DNA of 64,000 nucleotides from Acinetobacter rudis (GCF_031157835.1 NZ_JAVIDR010000010.1:41196-105195), one strand, 5' to 3'; numbered from the stretch's first letter, positions 28,960 through 38,462 are shown. Program-made: numbers and translations. Notes: generated by a model not told the origin, from the letters alone.

Positions 28960-28986
28960 AAATAGAGGGGGACTCCCTCTATTTTT
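28960..28986. terminator. Bidirectional terminator between porin and NTF2-like gene
   Basis: Stem AAATAGAGGG / CCCTCTATTT with a GGACT loop and TTT on the right, AAA on the left. It touches the stop codon of the minus-strand gene. Confidence 0.75.
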
Positions 28987-29353
28987 ATTTGATTGGTGTT
29001 GGTTGATAGGCAAACAATTTAACGGCATTGGTCGTCTTGTTCCAAACAGATAAAGTCCGATTTTTTAACTGCATAGGTGAGCCTTGCAATAACAGGCTGG
29101 CTTCAAATACAGCAAAAACGAGCAGACTATCAGAATATTCCACAACATTTTCAATTTTATAATCAATGGCTTGATAAATATAAAACTGATTTTCTAATTT
29201 ATCTATATAGCTTTGCAGTGTATCCACTCTAGCACTGCTGTGTACATAAGTTAGAGCAGGATCACAAAACTTTTGAAAAGCAGTATAGTCCTGATCGATC
29301 AATGCTTGGAAACGATCTTGTTCTGCTTTTTTAACCATCTCAATATAGTTCAT
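28985..29353 (-). CDS. NTF2-like (SnoaL/DUF4440) small protein
   Basis: 122 residues with the cone-shaped NTF2 fold pattern: N-terminal helices (MVKKAEQDRFQALIDQDYTAFQKFCDPALTYVHSSARVD), a YIDKLENQFYIYQAIDYKIENVVEYSD central part and late strands ending LSVWNKTTNAVKLFAYQPTP. Members are ketosteroid-isomerase-like enzymes or ligand binders; no specific activity can be named. It lies inside the catabolic island but on the opposite strand. Confidence 0.75.
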   Translation of the reverse strand: MNYIEMVKKAEQDRFQALIDQDYTAFQKFCDPALTYVHSSARVDTLQSYIDKLENQFYIYQAIDYKIENVVEYSDSLLVFAVFEASLLLQGSPMQLKNRTLSVWNKTTNAVKLFAYQPTPIK

Positions 29354-29503
29354 TCCATTTCATCCTATATGTGAAAAAAGCGTATTTTATTGGAAATCAG
29401 CAGATTAATTTGTACTTAAAAAGGAAACAACTTGTTTGTAGAAACAGGATAATGAGAGTCGCTGAATTAAATATACTGATATTCAGTTTTAGATTGTAGA
29501 CAC

Positions 29504-30181
29504 ATGGATATGATTGATAAAAGTGTAATGCCTTTAAAAAAGGTACTCTGCCAAATTAAAAATGGTTCAACCATCATGATTGGTGGTTTTGGTACGGCAG
29601 GACAACCTGCTGAACTGATTGATGGCTTAATCGAGCTAGGAATCAAAGACCTTGTGATTGTCAACAATAACGCCGGCAATGGCGACTACGGTCTGGCTAA
29701 ACTGCTTAAAGCTGGTGCTGTAAGTAAAATCATTTGCTCTTTTCCACGTCAATCTGATTCTTGGGTGTTTGATGAGATTTATCGTGCTGGCAAAATTGAG
29801 CTGGAACTCGTACCACAAGGTAACTTGGCTTGTCGTATCCAAGCTGCAGGCATGGGCCTAGGACCCATCTATACACCTACAGGTTTTGGGACTTTGCTTG
29901 CTGAAGGCAAACCAACCTTAAACTATGAAGGTAAAGATTATGTTTTAGAAAATCCAATTAAAGCTGACTTTGCACTGATCAAAGCACAACAAGGTGACCG
30001 TTGGGGCAACCTGATTTATCGTAAATCTGCGCGTAACTTCGGTCCAATCATGGCAATGGCGGCAGATGTGACCATTGCACAAGTGTCAGAAGTTGTAGAG
30101 TTAGGTGCTTTAGACCCTGAACATATCATCACACCAGGCATCTTTGTACAACACGTTGTGCCAGTGAAACCTGCTCAATAA
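29504..30181 (+). CDS. pcaI: 3-oxoadipate CoA-transferase subunit A
   Basis: A 225-residue class I CoA-transferase alpha subunit with GGFGTAGQPAELIDGL near the N-terminus and the glycine-rich QAAGMGLGPIYTPTGFGT segment. With the next gene it should move CoA from succinyl-CoA to beta-ketoadipate. An acetoacetate CoA-transferase is the main alternative, but the thiolase that follows and the maleylacetate genes upstream favour beta-ketoadipate. It is 20 bases before pcaJ. Confidence 0.85.
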   Translation: MDMIDKSVMPLKKVLCQIKNGSTIMIGGFGTAGQPAELIDGLIELGIKDLVIVNNNAGNGDYGLAKLLKAGAVSKIICSFPRQSDSWVFDEIYRAGKIELELVPQGNLACRIQAAGMGLGPIYTPTGFGTLLAEGKPTLNYEGKDYVLENPIKADFALIKAQQGDRWGNLIYRKSARNFGPIMAMAADVTIAQVSEVVELGALDPEHIITPGIFVQHVVPVKPAQ

Positions 30182-30201
30182 TTGGCTATGGAGATTTAAA
30201 C

Positions 30202-30852
30202 ATGAATTATACCAAATTAAGCCGTGATCAAATTGCTGAGCGTGTGGCACAAGACATTCCTGATGGTGCTTATGTCAACTTAGGTATTGGCTTGCCAACA
30301 AAAATTTCAAGCTATTTACCAAGTGATAAAGATGTATTTTTACATTCTGAAAATGGTCTCTTAGCTTTTGGTCCATCGCCTGCTGAAGAAGATCGTGATC
30401 CTGAACTGATCAATGCAGGTAAAGAATTTGTCACTTTACTTGATGGTGGTGCTTTTTGCCATCACGGTGACTCATTTGCCATGATGCGTGGTGGTCACTT
30501 AGATATCGCGGTACTTGGTGCTTTCCAAGTCGCTGCAAATGGTGATTTGGCAAACTGGCATACAGGTGCACCTGATGCGATTCCTGCGGTTGGTGGTGCA
30601 ATGGATTTGGCTGTAGGTGCGAAAAAAGTATTTATTACTACCGATCATGTGACGAAAAAAGGCGAAGCTAAAATTGTCGCTGAGCTGACTTATCCGGCCA
30701 CAGGTTTGAAATGTGTAGACCGTATTTACACGGATCTATGTGTGATTGATGTCACTGCTGAAGGTATGAAAGTAATTGAAAAGGTTGCAGGTCTTTCATT
30801 TGAAGTGTTGCAGTCGATGACGAGTGCGAAACTGATTGATGCAACGACATAA
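30202..30852 (+). CDS. pcaJ: 3-oxoadipate CoA-transferase subunit B
   Basis: A 216-residue beta subunit. The catalytic Glu lies in the SENGLLAFGP motif (about residue 50), preceded by the GIGLPTKISSYLP oxyanion segment; GGAFCHHGDSFAMMRGGHLD follows. GGAG precedes the start. It forms a heterotetramer with the upstream subunit. Confidence 0.88.
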   Translation: MNYTKLSRDQIAERVAQDIPDGAYVNLGIGLPTKISSYLPSDKDVFLHSENGLLAFGPSPAEEDRDPELINAGKEFVTLLDGGAFCHHGDSFAMMRGGHLDIAVLGAFQVAANGDLANWHTGAPDAIPAVGGAMDLAVGAKKVFITTDHVTKKGEAKIVAELTYPATGLKCVDRIYTDLCVIDVTAEGMKVIEKVAGLSFEVLQSMTSAKLIDATT

Positions 30853-30987
30853 ATAAAAGAAAGTCTCCCTTTGTAAAGGTGGATTTATAGGCATTCAGGA
30901 ATGAATTCTCATTGTTGAATCCTTCCTTACACAGTAATACTGCTTACCCTTTAAAAAAAGCAGGAACTTTCTTATAAGGATTTAAAA

Positions 30988-32190
30988 ATGAAAAACGCAT
31001 ATATTATTGATGCCATTCGTACACCATTCGGTCGCTATGCAGGTGGACTCGCGTCTGTACGTGCAGATGACTTAGGCGCATTGCCAATCAAAGCTTTAAT
31101 TGAACGTAATCCATCTGTGAATTGGGAAAAAGTCGATGATGTGATTTACGGTTGTGCTAACCAAGCTGGTGAAGATAACCGCAATGTCGGCCGTATGTCT
31201 GCACTCCTTGCTGGTGTGCCTTACCAAGTGCCTGCAACCACAATAAACCGTTTATGCGGTTCATCTCTAGATGCTGTGGCAATTGCAGCACGTGCAATTA
31301 AAGCAGGTGAAGCAGATTTAATTATTGCAGGTGGTGTAGAAAGCATGTCGCGTGCTCCACTTGTCATGGGTAAGTCTGAAGGTGCATATGGGCGTGCTCA
31401 AAAACTCGAAGATACCACCATGGGTTGGCGTTTTATCAATCCAAAGCTGAAAGAAATGTATGGTGTTGAAACCATGCCACAAACTGCGGAAAATGTGGCT
31501 GAGCAATTCAATATTAATCGTGCTGATCAAGATCAATTTGCATTAACCAGTCAGCAACGTACTGCTGCTGCACAGGCAAAAGGTTTCTTCGAAAAAGAAA
31601 TTATTGCTGTCACCATTGCACAACGCAAAGGCGATGCGATTGTTATCGCAAAAGATGAACACCCACGTGCAACAACGATTGAAGCCTTAACTCAGTTAAA
31701 ACCTGTGGTTAAAGCTGACGGTACAGTGACTGCGGGTAATGCTTCAGGAATTAACGATGGTGCAGCAGCGCTATTAATCGCTTCTGATGATGCTGTTGCA
31801 ACCTATGGTTTAAAAGCTCGTGCCAAAGTAATCGGTGCAACAACTGTTGGGGTTGAACCTCGCATTATGGGCTTTGGTCCTGCACCTGCAATTAAGAAAT
31901 TACTGGCTCAAACAGGTTTAAGCCTTGAGCAAATGGATGTGATTGAACTGAACGAAGCATTTGCCGCTCAAGCGTTGGCAGTCACTCGTGATTTAGGTAT
32001 TGCCGATGGTTCAGAAAAAGTCAATCCAAATGGTGGTGCGATTGCCTTGGGTCATCCACTTGGTGCATCGGGTGCACGTTTGGTGACTACAGCACTGAAT
32101 CAGCTTGAAACAACAGCTGGCAAATATGCGCTTTGCTCAATGTGTATTGGTGTTGGTCAAGGTATTGCGTTGATTATTGAAAGAGTTTAA
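30988..32190 (+). CDS. pcaF: Beta-ketoadipyl-CoA thiolase
   Basis: A 400-residue thiolase that splits beta-ketoadipyl-CoA into succinyl-CoA and acetyl-CoA. Active-site residues: the nucleophile Cys in NRLCGSSLDAV (about residue 90), His in GGAIALGHPLGASGAR and Cys in CSMCIGVGQG. The N-terminus IDAIRTPFGRYAGGLASVRADDL matches the PcaF/PaaJ branch better than the acetyl-CoA acetyltransferase branch. AAGGA precedes the start. Its end overlaps the convergent LysR gene by 17 bases. Confidence 0.9.
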   Translation: MKNAYIIDAIRTPFGRYAGGLASVRADDLGALPIKALIERNPSVNWEKVDDVIYGCANQAGEDNRNVGRMSALLAGVPYQVPATTINRLCGSSLDAVAIAARAIKAGEADLIIAGGVESMSRAPLVMGKSEGAYGRAQKLEDTTMGWRFINPKLKEMYGVETMPQTAENVAEQFNINRADQDQFALTSQQRTAAAQAKGFFEKEIIAVTIAQRKGDAIVIAKDEHPRATTIEALTQLKPVVKADGTVTAGNASGINDGAAALLIASDDAVATYGLKARAKVIGATTVGVEPRIMGFGPAPAIKKLLAQTGLSLEQMDVIELNEAFAAQALAVTRDLGIADGSEKVNPNGGAIALGHPLGASGARLVTTALNQLETTAGKYALCSMCIGVGQGIALIIERV

Positions 32191-33124
32191 CTTTTTCAGA
32201 CAAATGTTGGGCTTTAATCAACTCAATATCCCATGTAGGGATAGTGTCTAAACGAGCTAGTAAAAAGTCTAAAAGCTTCCTGATTTTAGATAAGTTTTTT
32301 GAGTTAGATGGGAAGACTGCGCGTAAGCTATAATTCAATAAAGGATATTCGGGTAAAATAGTGACTAGTTGTTGATTCATTATATGCTTATGTGAAACTA
32401 AGGTTGGGAGGCAGACCATGCCTCCTTCACTTAGAGCAAAATCACGTAATAAATGCACAGAAGATGAAAGAACATGGATATTGATTTCCATATCTTTAAA
32501 TCCGCTACCTTCTAAATATTGAATACGATTACGTGTTGGATAGCCAGAATAATAACCTAATGGCTGGTCTTTTAATTGTTTAGGATGTTGGATTGGTTCA
32601 ATATTTTTGAGATATTCAGGTGCACAACAAATAACTCGATTGACATTAAACAGTTTTCTTTCGACTAAGCTTTCACCTGTAGGTGGAAACATTTGAAAAA
32701 CAATATCAAAACCTTCAGCAATTGGGTCAATAATTCGGTCATTTACTACGATATCGATATTTAACTCAGGGTATTCCTTTAAAAAAAAGGTCAGTAAGTG
32801 ACCAAAATGATCAATCGCAAAACCTGGTGCCATATGAATGCGTAATCGACCTTGCATTTTAGAGGTGGCATGTGCCATTTCATCTGCTAAAATTTCAAAA
32901 CGTTTAATAATATCAGCACATTCATGATAATAGCGCTCACCAATATCAGACAAACGTACAGAGCGTGTACTACGATGAAAAAGAGGGGCTTTAATAAAAT
33001 TTTCTAGCTGTTGAATACGACTACTAATAACGGAACGAGTAACACCCAATTGTTCTGCTGCCTTTATAAAACTTCCACTTTCAGCCACTCGTACAAATGC
33101 ATCCATGCATTGTAACTTATCCAT
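32174..33124 (-). CDS. LysR-family transcriptional regulator
   Basis: 316 residues: N-terminal winged helix (FVRVAESGSFIKAAEQLGVTRSVISSRIQQLE, about 8-42) and a LysR substrate-binding domain (about 90-295). Its position at the end of the CoA-transferase/thiolase unit makes it the best local candidate to control the aryl-sulfate/hydroquinone island, since no other regulator lies inside 18-33 kb. It could instead be unrelated; its tail-to-tail arrangement with pcaF is not the classic divergent layout. Confidence 0.88.
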   Translation of the reverse strand: MDKLQCMDAFVRVAESGSFIKAAEQLGVTRSVISSRIQQLENFIKAPLFHRSTRSVRLSDIGERYYHECADIIKRFEILADEMAHATSKMQGRLRIHMAPGFAIDHFGHLLTFFLKEYPELNIDIVVNDRIIDPIAEGFDIVFQMFPPTGESLVERKLFNVNRVICCAPEYLKNIEPIQHPKQLKDQPLGYYSGYPTRNRIQYLEGSGFKDMEINIHVLSSSVHLLRDFALSEGGMVCLPTLVSHKHIMNQQLVTILPEYPLLNYSLRAVFPSNSKNLSKIRKLLDFLLARLDTIPTWDIELIKAQHLSEKVKLFQ

Positions 33125-33164
33125 TATTTATCCCTTGTAAATTAACATGTTATAATACACGATA

Positions 33165-33181
33165 TTCAACTGAAAGTTGAA
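33165..33181. promoter_or_regulatory. Candidate LysR operator
   Basis: A 17-bp palindrome, TTCAAC-TGAAA-GTTGAA, 41 bases upstream of the LysR start. It contains the T-N11-A pattern usual for LysR boxes and sits beside a TATAAT-like sequence (TTATAATAC at 33149-33157). Probably an autoregulatory site. Confidence 0.45.
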
Positions 33182-34035
33182 ATGAATAGTATTTAAAATT
33201 TTATTGATTTGAATTGAAATTCTAATTTTTTTTAAATATTATATGTTATTAAAAGCAATTAAATTCAGGGGCTGTAGAGATTTGTTTGTTGCCTAAAAAG
33301 ATGGCGAGATAATAAAATTAAATCTCCAAACCCGATTTTAGACTCACTATACCTTGAACAATGCTGAATGATCAACACTGCTTTAAATTACCTGTTATTT
33401 CCCGTAATTTTTATAGCTATTTCAAATTCTAATTTGAGAAATTTTATCGAAGCTTATACTTTATAGAATAAGAGCTGGCTGTCCTTGGCATGATTTTCTA
33501 CAAGAATTTGGCTCATATGATTTAATATCCAGAGACTTACATGAGTAGATGACAGCAGATTTCGTTTGTAATACTGAGTATGGCAATTTGCAATCATAAG
33601 CCTTCTTAAGACTTTATTATTTAGCCTTTCTTTACGGAATTAGACCGAGCTCTTACCTAAGTTGAGTCTTAAATTTGGATGGTGTGGAAAAATTTTAACA
33701 TTTAAATCTTTGTGCTACAAAGCCCCATCAAATACAAAATTTATGCTACAGAATTAAATAAATTAGTACAAAGCTTTATTTCAGGTGAGCTTGATGTTAC
33801 GGATTTTGTTTCCAAAGAAGCTGTAATGTGACAGTCAGTATGAAATTATTTAAAAAAATATGGGGGATCAAAGAGCATCAAAAGTCGTAAATTCAGATTA
33901 TTTTATAATTGTTGCAAAGAGTGATTGTAAATTATACAGTTTGGGCATATTTTACCATTTGTTAAAAAATAAGTAAGGTTGTGGCATAGCAATTGGAATA
34001 GGGATGTTACTTAAAAAATTACACAGGGAAGAGGT
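33182..34035. other. Long gene-poor stretch, possible gene debris
   Basis: About 850 bases of AT-rich sequence without an intact ORF. Around 33730-33831 one plus-strand frame reads YATELNKLVQSFISGEL followed by DVTDFVSKEAVM and a stop. It has the look of a small acidic protein end (colicin-immunity-like pattern) but no start in context. I treat it as decayed coding sequence at most. The SD and promoter of the YkvI-type gene must lie at the right end. Confidence 0.35.
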
Positions 34036-35121
34036 ATGCGTAATTCAATGAGCCTAGGTGGGGCATTTATTGGTGTAATGGCTGGGGTAGGATTTGCTTC
34101 AGGCCAAGAGATACTACAATTTTTTGCAAGTTATGGTTGGAACGGTCTTGTAGGGCTAATCATTGCTACAGTATTAATGTCCTTTTTTGTAATGAACCTA
34201 TATACGATAGGAAGTAAATTACAAACCAGCTCGCATCAAGAAGCAATATATTATATTTGTGGTCCAAAGTTGGGCAGTGTTGTAGATATTATTTTAACTT
34301 TCTTTTTATTTGGCATTATTGTGATCATGATTGCAGGTGCTGGTTCTTCTGCACAGCAGCAGCTTGGTATATCTGCATATTTTGCAAGTGCAATAGCAGC
34401 TGTCATTACAGTTTTATTGGTTTTTTTAGGTTTAAAACGGGTGATGGCAATTTTAAGTTGGGTTACACCTGTACTTGCATTGATGATTTTTATCATTGCC
34501 TTATATGCTTTTACTCATATTCAACGACCATTTTCTGACTTGATCCAAATTGTTCAGACACAACCACAAGCAAGTCATCATTGGTTGCTTAGTGCTTTAC
34601 TTTATGTTTCTTATAATATTGCAGGTTTAACTGCAATGCTTGTTGTTATGGGGGGACGAATTAAAAATTTAAATGATGCAAAATTGGGGGGTATTTTAGG
34701 TGGACTGGGGGTGGGTATTTTAATTGCAATGATGACCTTAGTACTTATTGCATCTGCAGATCAAACTCAGCATGTTGATATTCCCACTTTGTTTTTGGGG
34801 AATGCTTTAGCACCATGGTTTGGCAATTTTGTTCTTGTTTTCCTACAGATTAAGTTGATTTTTACATGTATGGGGTTAGCTTATGCTCTTGCTGCACGCT
34901 GTGAAGCTTATGGTCTAAATTTTAAGGGCGCGATCATTGTTTGCATGATTATGGCATATATTGCTAGTCAGTTTGGTTTTGTCAGCTTAGTCAGTTATGT
35001 CTACCCAACGATGGGCTATTTAGGTTTTATTTTAATGATTTGTATTTCAATTGCTTGGTTCAGGTCAAAAAAATTGAGTTTATCCCAAGAGCCTGAAGAG
35101 TCATTGATGGTTCAAAAGTAA
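34036..35121 (+). CDS. YkvI-type membrane transporter
   Basis: 361 residues with about 10 predicted helices. The N-terminal GGAFIGVMAGVGFASGQEILQFF matches the YkvI family (distant relatives of amino-acid/LeuT-fold carriers). AAGAGG precedes the ATG. It begins a three-gene unit with an FAD-dependent oxidoreductase and a RidA protein, so it probably imports the amino acid or amine oxidised there (inference). Confidence 0.8.
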   Translation: MRNSMSLGGAFIGVMAGVGFASGQEILQFFASYGWNGLVGLIIATVLMSFFVMNLYTIGSKLQTSSHQEAIYYICGPKLGSVVDIILTFFLFGIIVIMIAGAGSSAQQQLGISAYFASAIAAVITVLLVFLGLKRVMAILSWVTPVLALMIFIIALYAFTHIQRPFSDLIQIVQTQPQASHHWLLSALLYVSYNIAGLTAMLVVMGGRIKNLNDAKLGGILGGLGVGILIAMMTLVLIASADQTQHVDIPTLFLGNALAPWFGNFVLVFLQIKLIFTCMGLAYALAARCEAYGLNFKGAIIVCMIMAYIASQFGFVSLVSYVYPTMGYLGFILMICISIAWFRSKKLSLSQEPEESLMVQK

Positions 35122-35190
35122 ATTTGCTATTGTCCATTTAAAATCATCATCCAAACAAGTGTGAGGATGTTTCAACTACTGGGAAATAAA

Positions 35191-36447
35191 ATGAAATTTG
35201 ATGTTTTGGTATTGGGTGCAGGAATGGTCGGTGTAAGCTGTGCTCTACATCTACAACAGAAGGGTAAATCGGTTGCTCTATTTGATAAAGGTTTACCTGG
35301 TGAAGAAACATCATTTGGTAATGCAGGAATTATTCAACGTGAAGCGATAGAACCTTATGGTTTTCCTAGAGATTTTTCTACAATTTTTCAAACAGCATTT
35401 AATTCGAGATTAGATGTTAGATATCACTTTTCTGCTTTGACCAGTCTAATTAAACCACTTGCAACGTATTATCATAATTCATCGCAAAAATTTTATCCTA
35501 AAATCTGTAAAGAATATGAAAGCATCATTGCACGTTCAATTGAGACACATATTCCATTTATTGAGCAGGCTAATGTTGAGCATTTAGTAAATAATCAAGG
35601 CTTTATGGAGGTATATCGTACACAAAAAGCCTTAGACACCTCTGTAAAAGCGGCTGAAAGATTACAACAGCATGGCGTTCACCATAATGTTTTAAATGTA
35701 AAACAAATTCAAATGGAAGAGCCTGCTTTACGAGAAAATTTTGTTGGTGCAATTCATTGGACTGATCCAATATCAATCCGTAATCCTGGTGGATTAGTAA
35801 AAGCTTATGCAAAATTATTTGAGCAACGTGGTGGTCATTTTTATCAAGGGAATGCATTGGATTTACAACAGTCGGCAACAGCTGAATGGGAAATCTTAGA
35901 TATCAAAAGCGATATGATTCAAGCAAAAGAAGTTATTATTGCTTTGGGACCATGGAGTACCAGTCTGACGAAACGTTTTGGATATACGCCTCCATTATTT
36001 GTTAAGCGTGGTTACCACATGCATTTTTCAAATTCGGGTAGTGTTCCATTAAATAAAACAGTATTAGATGCAGAGCGTGGCTATCTTGTTGCACCGATGG
36101 AACAGGGGTTAAGACTAGCAACGGGAGCAGAGCTTGCACATTTAGATGCACCATCAACACCAAATCAATTAGATGATGCAGAACAGATTGCTCGAAATGT
36201 CTTTCCATTGGGTAAAAGGTTGGATGCTGAAGCTTGGAAAGGGGCCCGTCCTTGTATGCCAGATATGAAACCTGTAATTGGAGCATTACCTCATACCAAG
36301 GGCCTCTGGTGTGCTTTTGGTCATGGACATCAGGGCTTTACTCTTGGGCCTGCTACTGGTGAATTACTTGCGGATATAATGGTTGGTGATCAACCTAAGA
36401 TTGATCCTTTACCATTTAGCCCTTCACGTGAATTTTGGAATTCATAA
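35191..36447 (+). CDS. FAD-dependent amino acid oxidase/dehydrogenase (DadA-like)
   Basis: 418 residues from the ATG at 35191, where the FAD-binding fold starts at once (FDVLVLGAGMVGVSCALHLQQKG). The DAO-family C-terminus is present (GLWCAFGHGHQGFTLGPATGELLADI). DadA-type enzymes oxidise D-amino acids (or N-substituted amines) to imines and pass electrons to quinone or oxygen. The linked RidA would hydrolyse the imine. An alternative start at 35161 is less likely. Substrate unknown. Confidence 0.82.
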   Translation: MKFDVLVLGAGMVGVSCALHLQQKGKSVALFDKGLPGEETSFGNAGIIQREAIEPYGFPRDFSTIFQTAFNSRLDVRYHFSALTSLIKPLATYYHNSSQKFYPKICKEYESIIARSIETHIPFIEQANVEHLVNNQGFMEVYRTQKALDTSVKAAERLQQHGVHHNVLNVKQIQMEEPALRENFVGAIHWTDPISIRNPGGLVKAYAKLFEQRGGHFYQGNALDLQQSATAEWEILDIKSDMIQAKEVIIALGPWSTSLTKRFGYTPPLFVKRGYHMHFSNSGSVPLNKTVLDAERGYLVAPMEQGLRLATGAELAHLDAPSTPNQLDDAEQIARNVFPLGKRLDAEAWKGARPCMPDMKPVIGALPHTKGLWCAFGHGHQGFTLGPATGELLADIMVGDQPKIDPLPFSPSREFWNS

Positions 36448-36480
36448 TTTTATTTTCAACACCTCTAAAAGGACATTACG

Positions 36481-36816
36481 ATGCAATTACCATTTTCAAA
36501 GTCACTAGAAAGCAATGGCTTTATTTTCTTATCTGGCGAAATTCCATTTGATAAAAATGGAAATATTCCAGAGGGTATTGAAGCACAAACAGATTTAGTA
36601 TTAGAAAATATTAAAGCAACGCTTGCAAAACACGGTGCTGGTATTGAAGACGTGGTGAGTGTAACTGTTTACTTAACAGATAAGGCTGATTTTCAGAAAT
36701 TTAACCAAGTTTATGAAAAACACTTGGTTTCTCCTTATCCAGTGCGTAGTACAGTAATTGCTGATTTAGTCATTGATGCAAAGGTAGAGATTACTGTTAT
36801 TGCGCAAAAGAAGTAA
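36481..36816 (+). CDS. RidA-family imine/enamine deaminase
   Basis: 111 residues of the YjgF/YER057c/UK114 fold. It has FIFLSGEIPFDKNG near the start, QTDLVLENIKATLAKHGAGIEDVVSVTVYL in the middle, and the key Arg in YPVRSTVIADL. RidA proteins hydrolyse reactive imines such as 2-iminopropanoate. Co-transcribed with the FAD oxidase 33 bases upstream, it would process that enzyme's imine product. Confidence 0.9.
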   Translation: MQLPFSKSLESNGFIFLSGEIPFDKNGNIPEGIEAQTDLVLENIKATLAKHGAGIEDVVSVTVYLTDKADFQKFNQVYEKHLVSPYPVRSTVIADLVIDAKVEITVIAQKK

Positions 36817-36921
36817 TGAACTATATTTCATAGTCGTAAAGTGATTTGTGTTATAGCAAATTATTTTTAATTTAAGTGATTCATAGTCATTACATATTGA
36901 GCAATTAAAAGTTATTCGAAC

Positions 36922-36941
36922 GACCTCAAATAGAGGTCTTT
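36922..36941. terminator. Short hairpin between RidA and LysR genes
   Basis: Stem GACCTC / GAGGTC with loop AAATA, followed by TTTCG; it lies between two convergent genes. The T-run is weak. Confidence 0.45.
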
Positions 36942-36961
36942 CGCTTATTTTTAAATTGCTT

Positions 36962-37882
36962 TTATTTGCCTATAAAAGCTTCTTTAATTTGGTTGATAAG
37001 CCAAGTTTGCGCGCTGTTGAGTTCTTGTTCTTTTAATGAAAAAACTTGAACTTCATATTCTGGAACATGAAAGGGTAATTCAAATAGTGTAATAGGATGA
37101 ATCTCTTTAAGAATATTGGCTGCTTTATATGGTAATGTAATTATGAGATCTGAGTTTTCTATCATATAAGGACTACTCATAATATTGGGCAGCTCAATTA
37201 CTATATTGCGCATGAGTCCAAGATTTTTCAAAGATTGATCAATAACTCCATTATGTTCGTGCCATGTACTAATTCTGATGTGATTTGCTTGTATATATTC
37301 ATCTAAAGACATTGATGTATATTTTCCTTTTGGAGTAACAACAACATATCGATCAGTGAAACATACAAATGAATCTATATTTTTAGATAAAGTCTCCTCA
37401 TACTCTGAATAACCAATTGTAAAATCAATTTTTCCTAATTGTATATTTTTAAAAGAATTATTTTTATTTTCATGAACGACTTTAAGGCTTACATGGGGAG
37501 CCAAATTTCTACATCGCTGTATGAGCAAGGGTAATACACTAAAGAGTGTGTATTCTGTTGCTGCGATTGAAAATTCATATGCAGCATTTTTATTATCAAA
37601 TGGTGCATCGCTGAATAGTTCCAATGACAAAATTTCTAGACTTTTTATTATGGTTGGAGCTATTGCCTCTGCCTTCTTTGTTGGCTGCATTTTCCCGTCT
37701 ATACGTATAAAGAGAGGGTCATTTAATACTGTTCTCAGACGATTTAAAGCATGGCTAAAAGCAGATGGACTGATATAGAGTGATTCAGCAGCTTGAGTTA
37801 CATTGCGGAACTTATATATCGCATAAAACACAGAGATAAGGTTGAGATCAAAGCCATGAGGAATTAAATGCATTATATTCAT
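36962..37882 (-). CDS. LysR-family regulator
   Basis: 306 residues: winged-helix N-terminus (FDLNLISVFYAIYKFRNVTQAAESLYISPSAFSHALNRLR) and an effector-binding domain. It faces the transporter/oxidase/RidA genes tail to tail and is divergent from the GNAT gene (85 bases), so either could be its target. Confidence 0.88.
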   Translation of the reverse strand: MNIMHLIPHGFDLNLISVFYAIYKFRNVTQAAESLYISPSAFSHALNRLRTVLNDPLFIRIDGKMQPTKKAEAIAPTIIKSLEILSLELFSDAPFDNKNAAYEFSIAATEYTLFSVLPLLIQRCRNLAPHVSLKVVHENKNNSFKNIQLGKIDFTIGYSEYEETLSKNIDSFVCFTDRYVVVTPKGKYTSMSLDEYIQANHIRISTWHEHNGVIDQSLKNLGLMRNIVIELPNIMSSPYMIENSDLIITLPYKAANILKEIHPITLFELPFHVPEYEVQVFSLKEQELNSAQTWLINQIKEAFIGK

Positions 37883-37967
37883 TTTAAGATAGAATATATT
37901 GCATTATATACACTTAAAAAATAATTTAGAATTGTTGTTTTAGGCTTTAGTCCATAGGGAAATTCAT

Positions 37968-38462
37968 ATGAAGACATTAATACGTCAGGTAAAATTGAAT
38001 GATGTCGATCGCTGCTTTGAAATAGAGTCAGCAGCTTATCCAGCTGATGAAGCCGCAACATTGGAAAAAATCCGTATACGAGCAGAGCAGTACCCAGAAG
38101 GTTTTATTGTTTTAGAATTAGAACAAAATATCATTGGCTTTATTAACAGTGGTTGTGCAGATCAGGTGGTTATGTCAGATGAAAATTTCAAAGCACTCGT
38201 AGGTCATTCATCTGATGCTTCAAATATTGTTATTATGTCAGTAGTGATTGATCCTCATTTTCAAGGTTTAGGGTATTCTTCCCAATTAATAAAAGCGTTT
38301 ATCCAAGTAACAAAAGATCTCCACAAAAAAGAAATTCATCTAATGTGTAAAGACCAGTATCTAACGCTTTATGAAAAATTTGGCTTTAAATACAGTAAAA
38401 TTTCTGAGTCTAGTCATGGTGGTGAAAAGTGGCATGAGATGTTTTTAGTTCACTCAGAATAA
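37968..38462 (+). CDS. GNAT-family N-acetyltransferase
   Basis: 164 residues with the GNAT pattern: N-terminal IRQVKLNDVDRCFEIESAAYPADEA and the acetyl-CoA loop in VIDPHFQGLGYSSQLIKAFI (Q/RxxGxG/A form). The C-terminal LYEKFGFKY matches arylalkylamine-type acetyltransferases. The start has AGGGAAA upstream. Substrate unknown; amines or polyamines are plausible. Confidence 0.82.
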   Translation: MKTLIRQVKLNDVDRCFEIESAAYPADEAATLEKIRIRAEQYPEGFIVLELEQNIIGFINSGCADQVVMSDENFKALVGHSSDASNIVIMSVVIDPHFQGLGYSSQLIKAFIQVTKDLHKKEIHLMCKDQYLTLYEKFGFKYSKISESSHGGEKWHEMFLVHSE

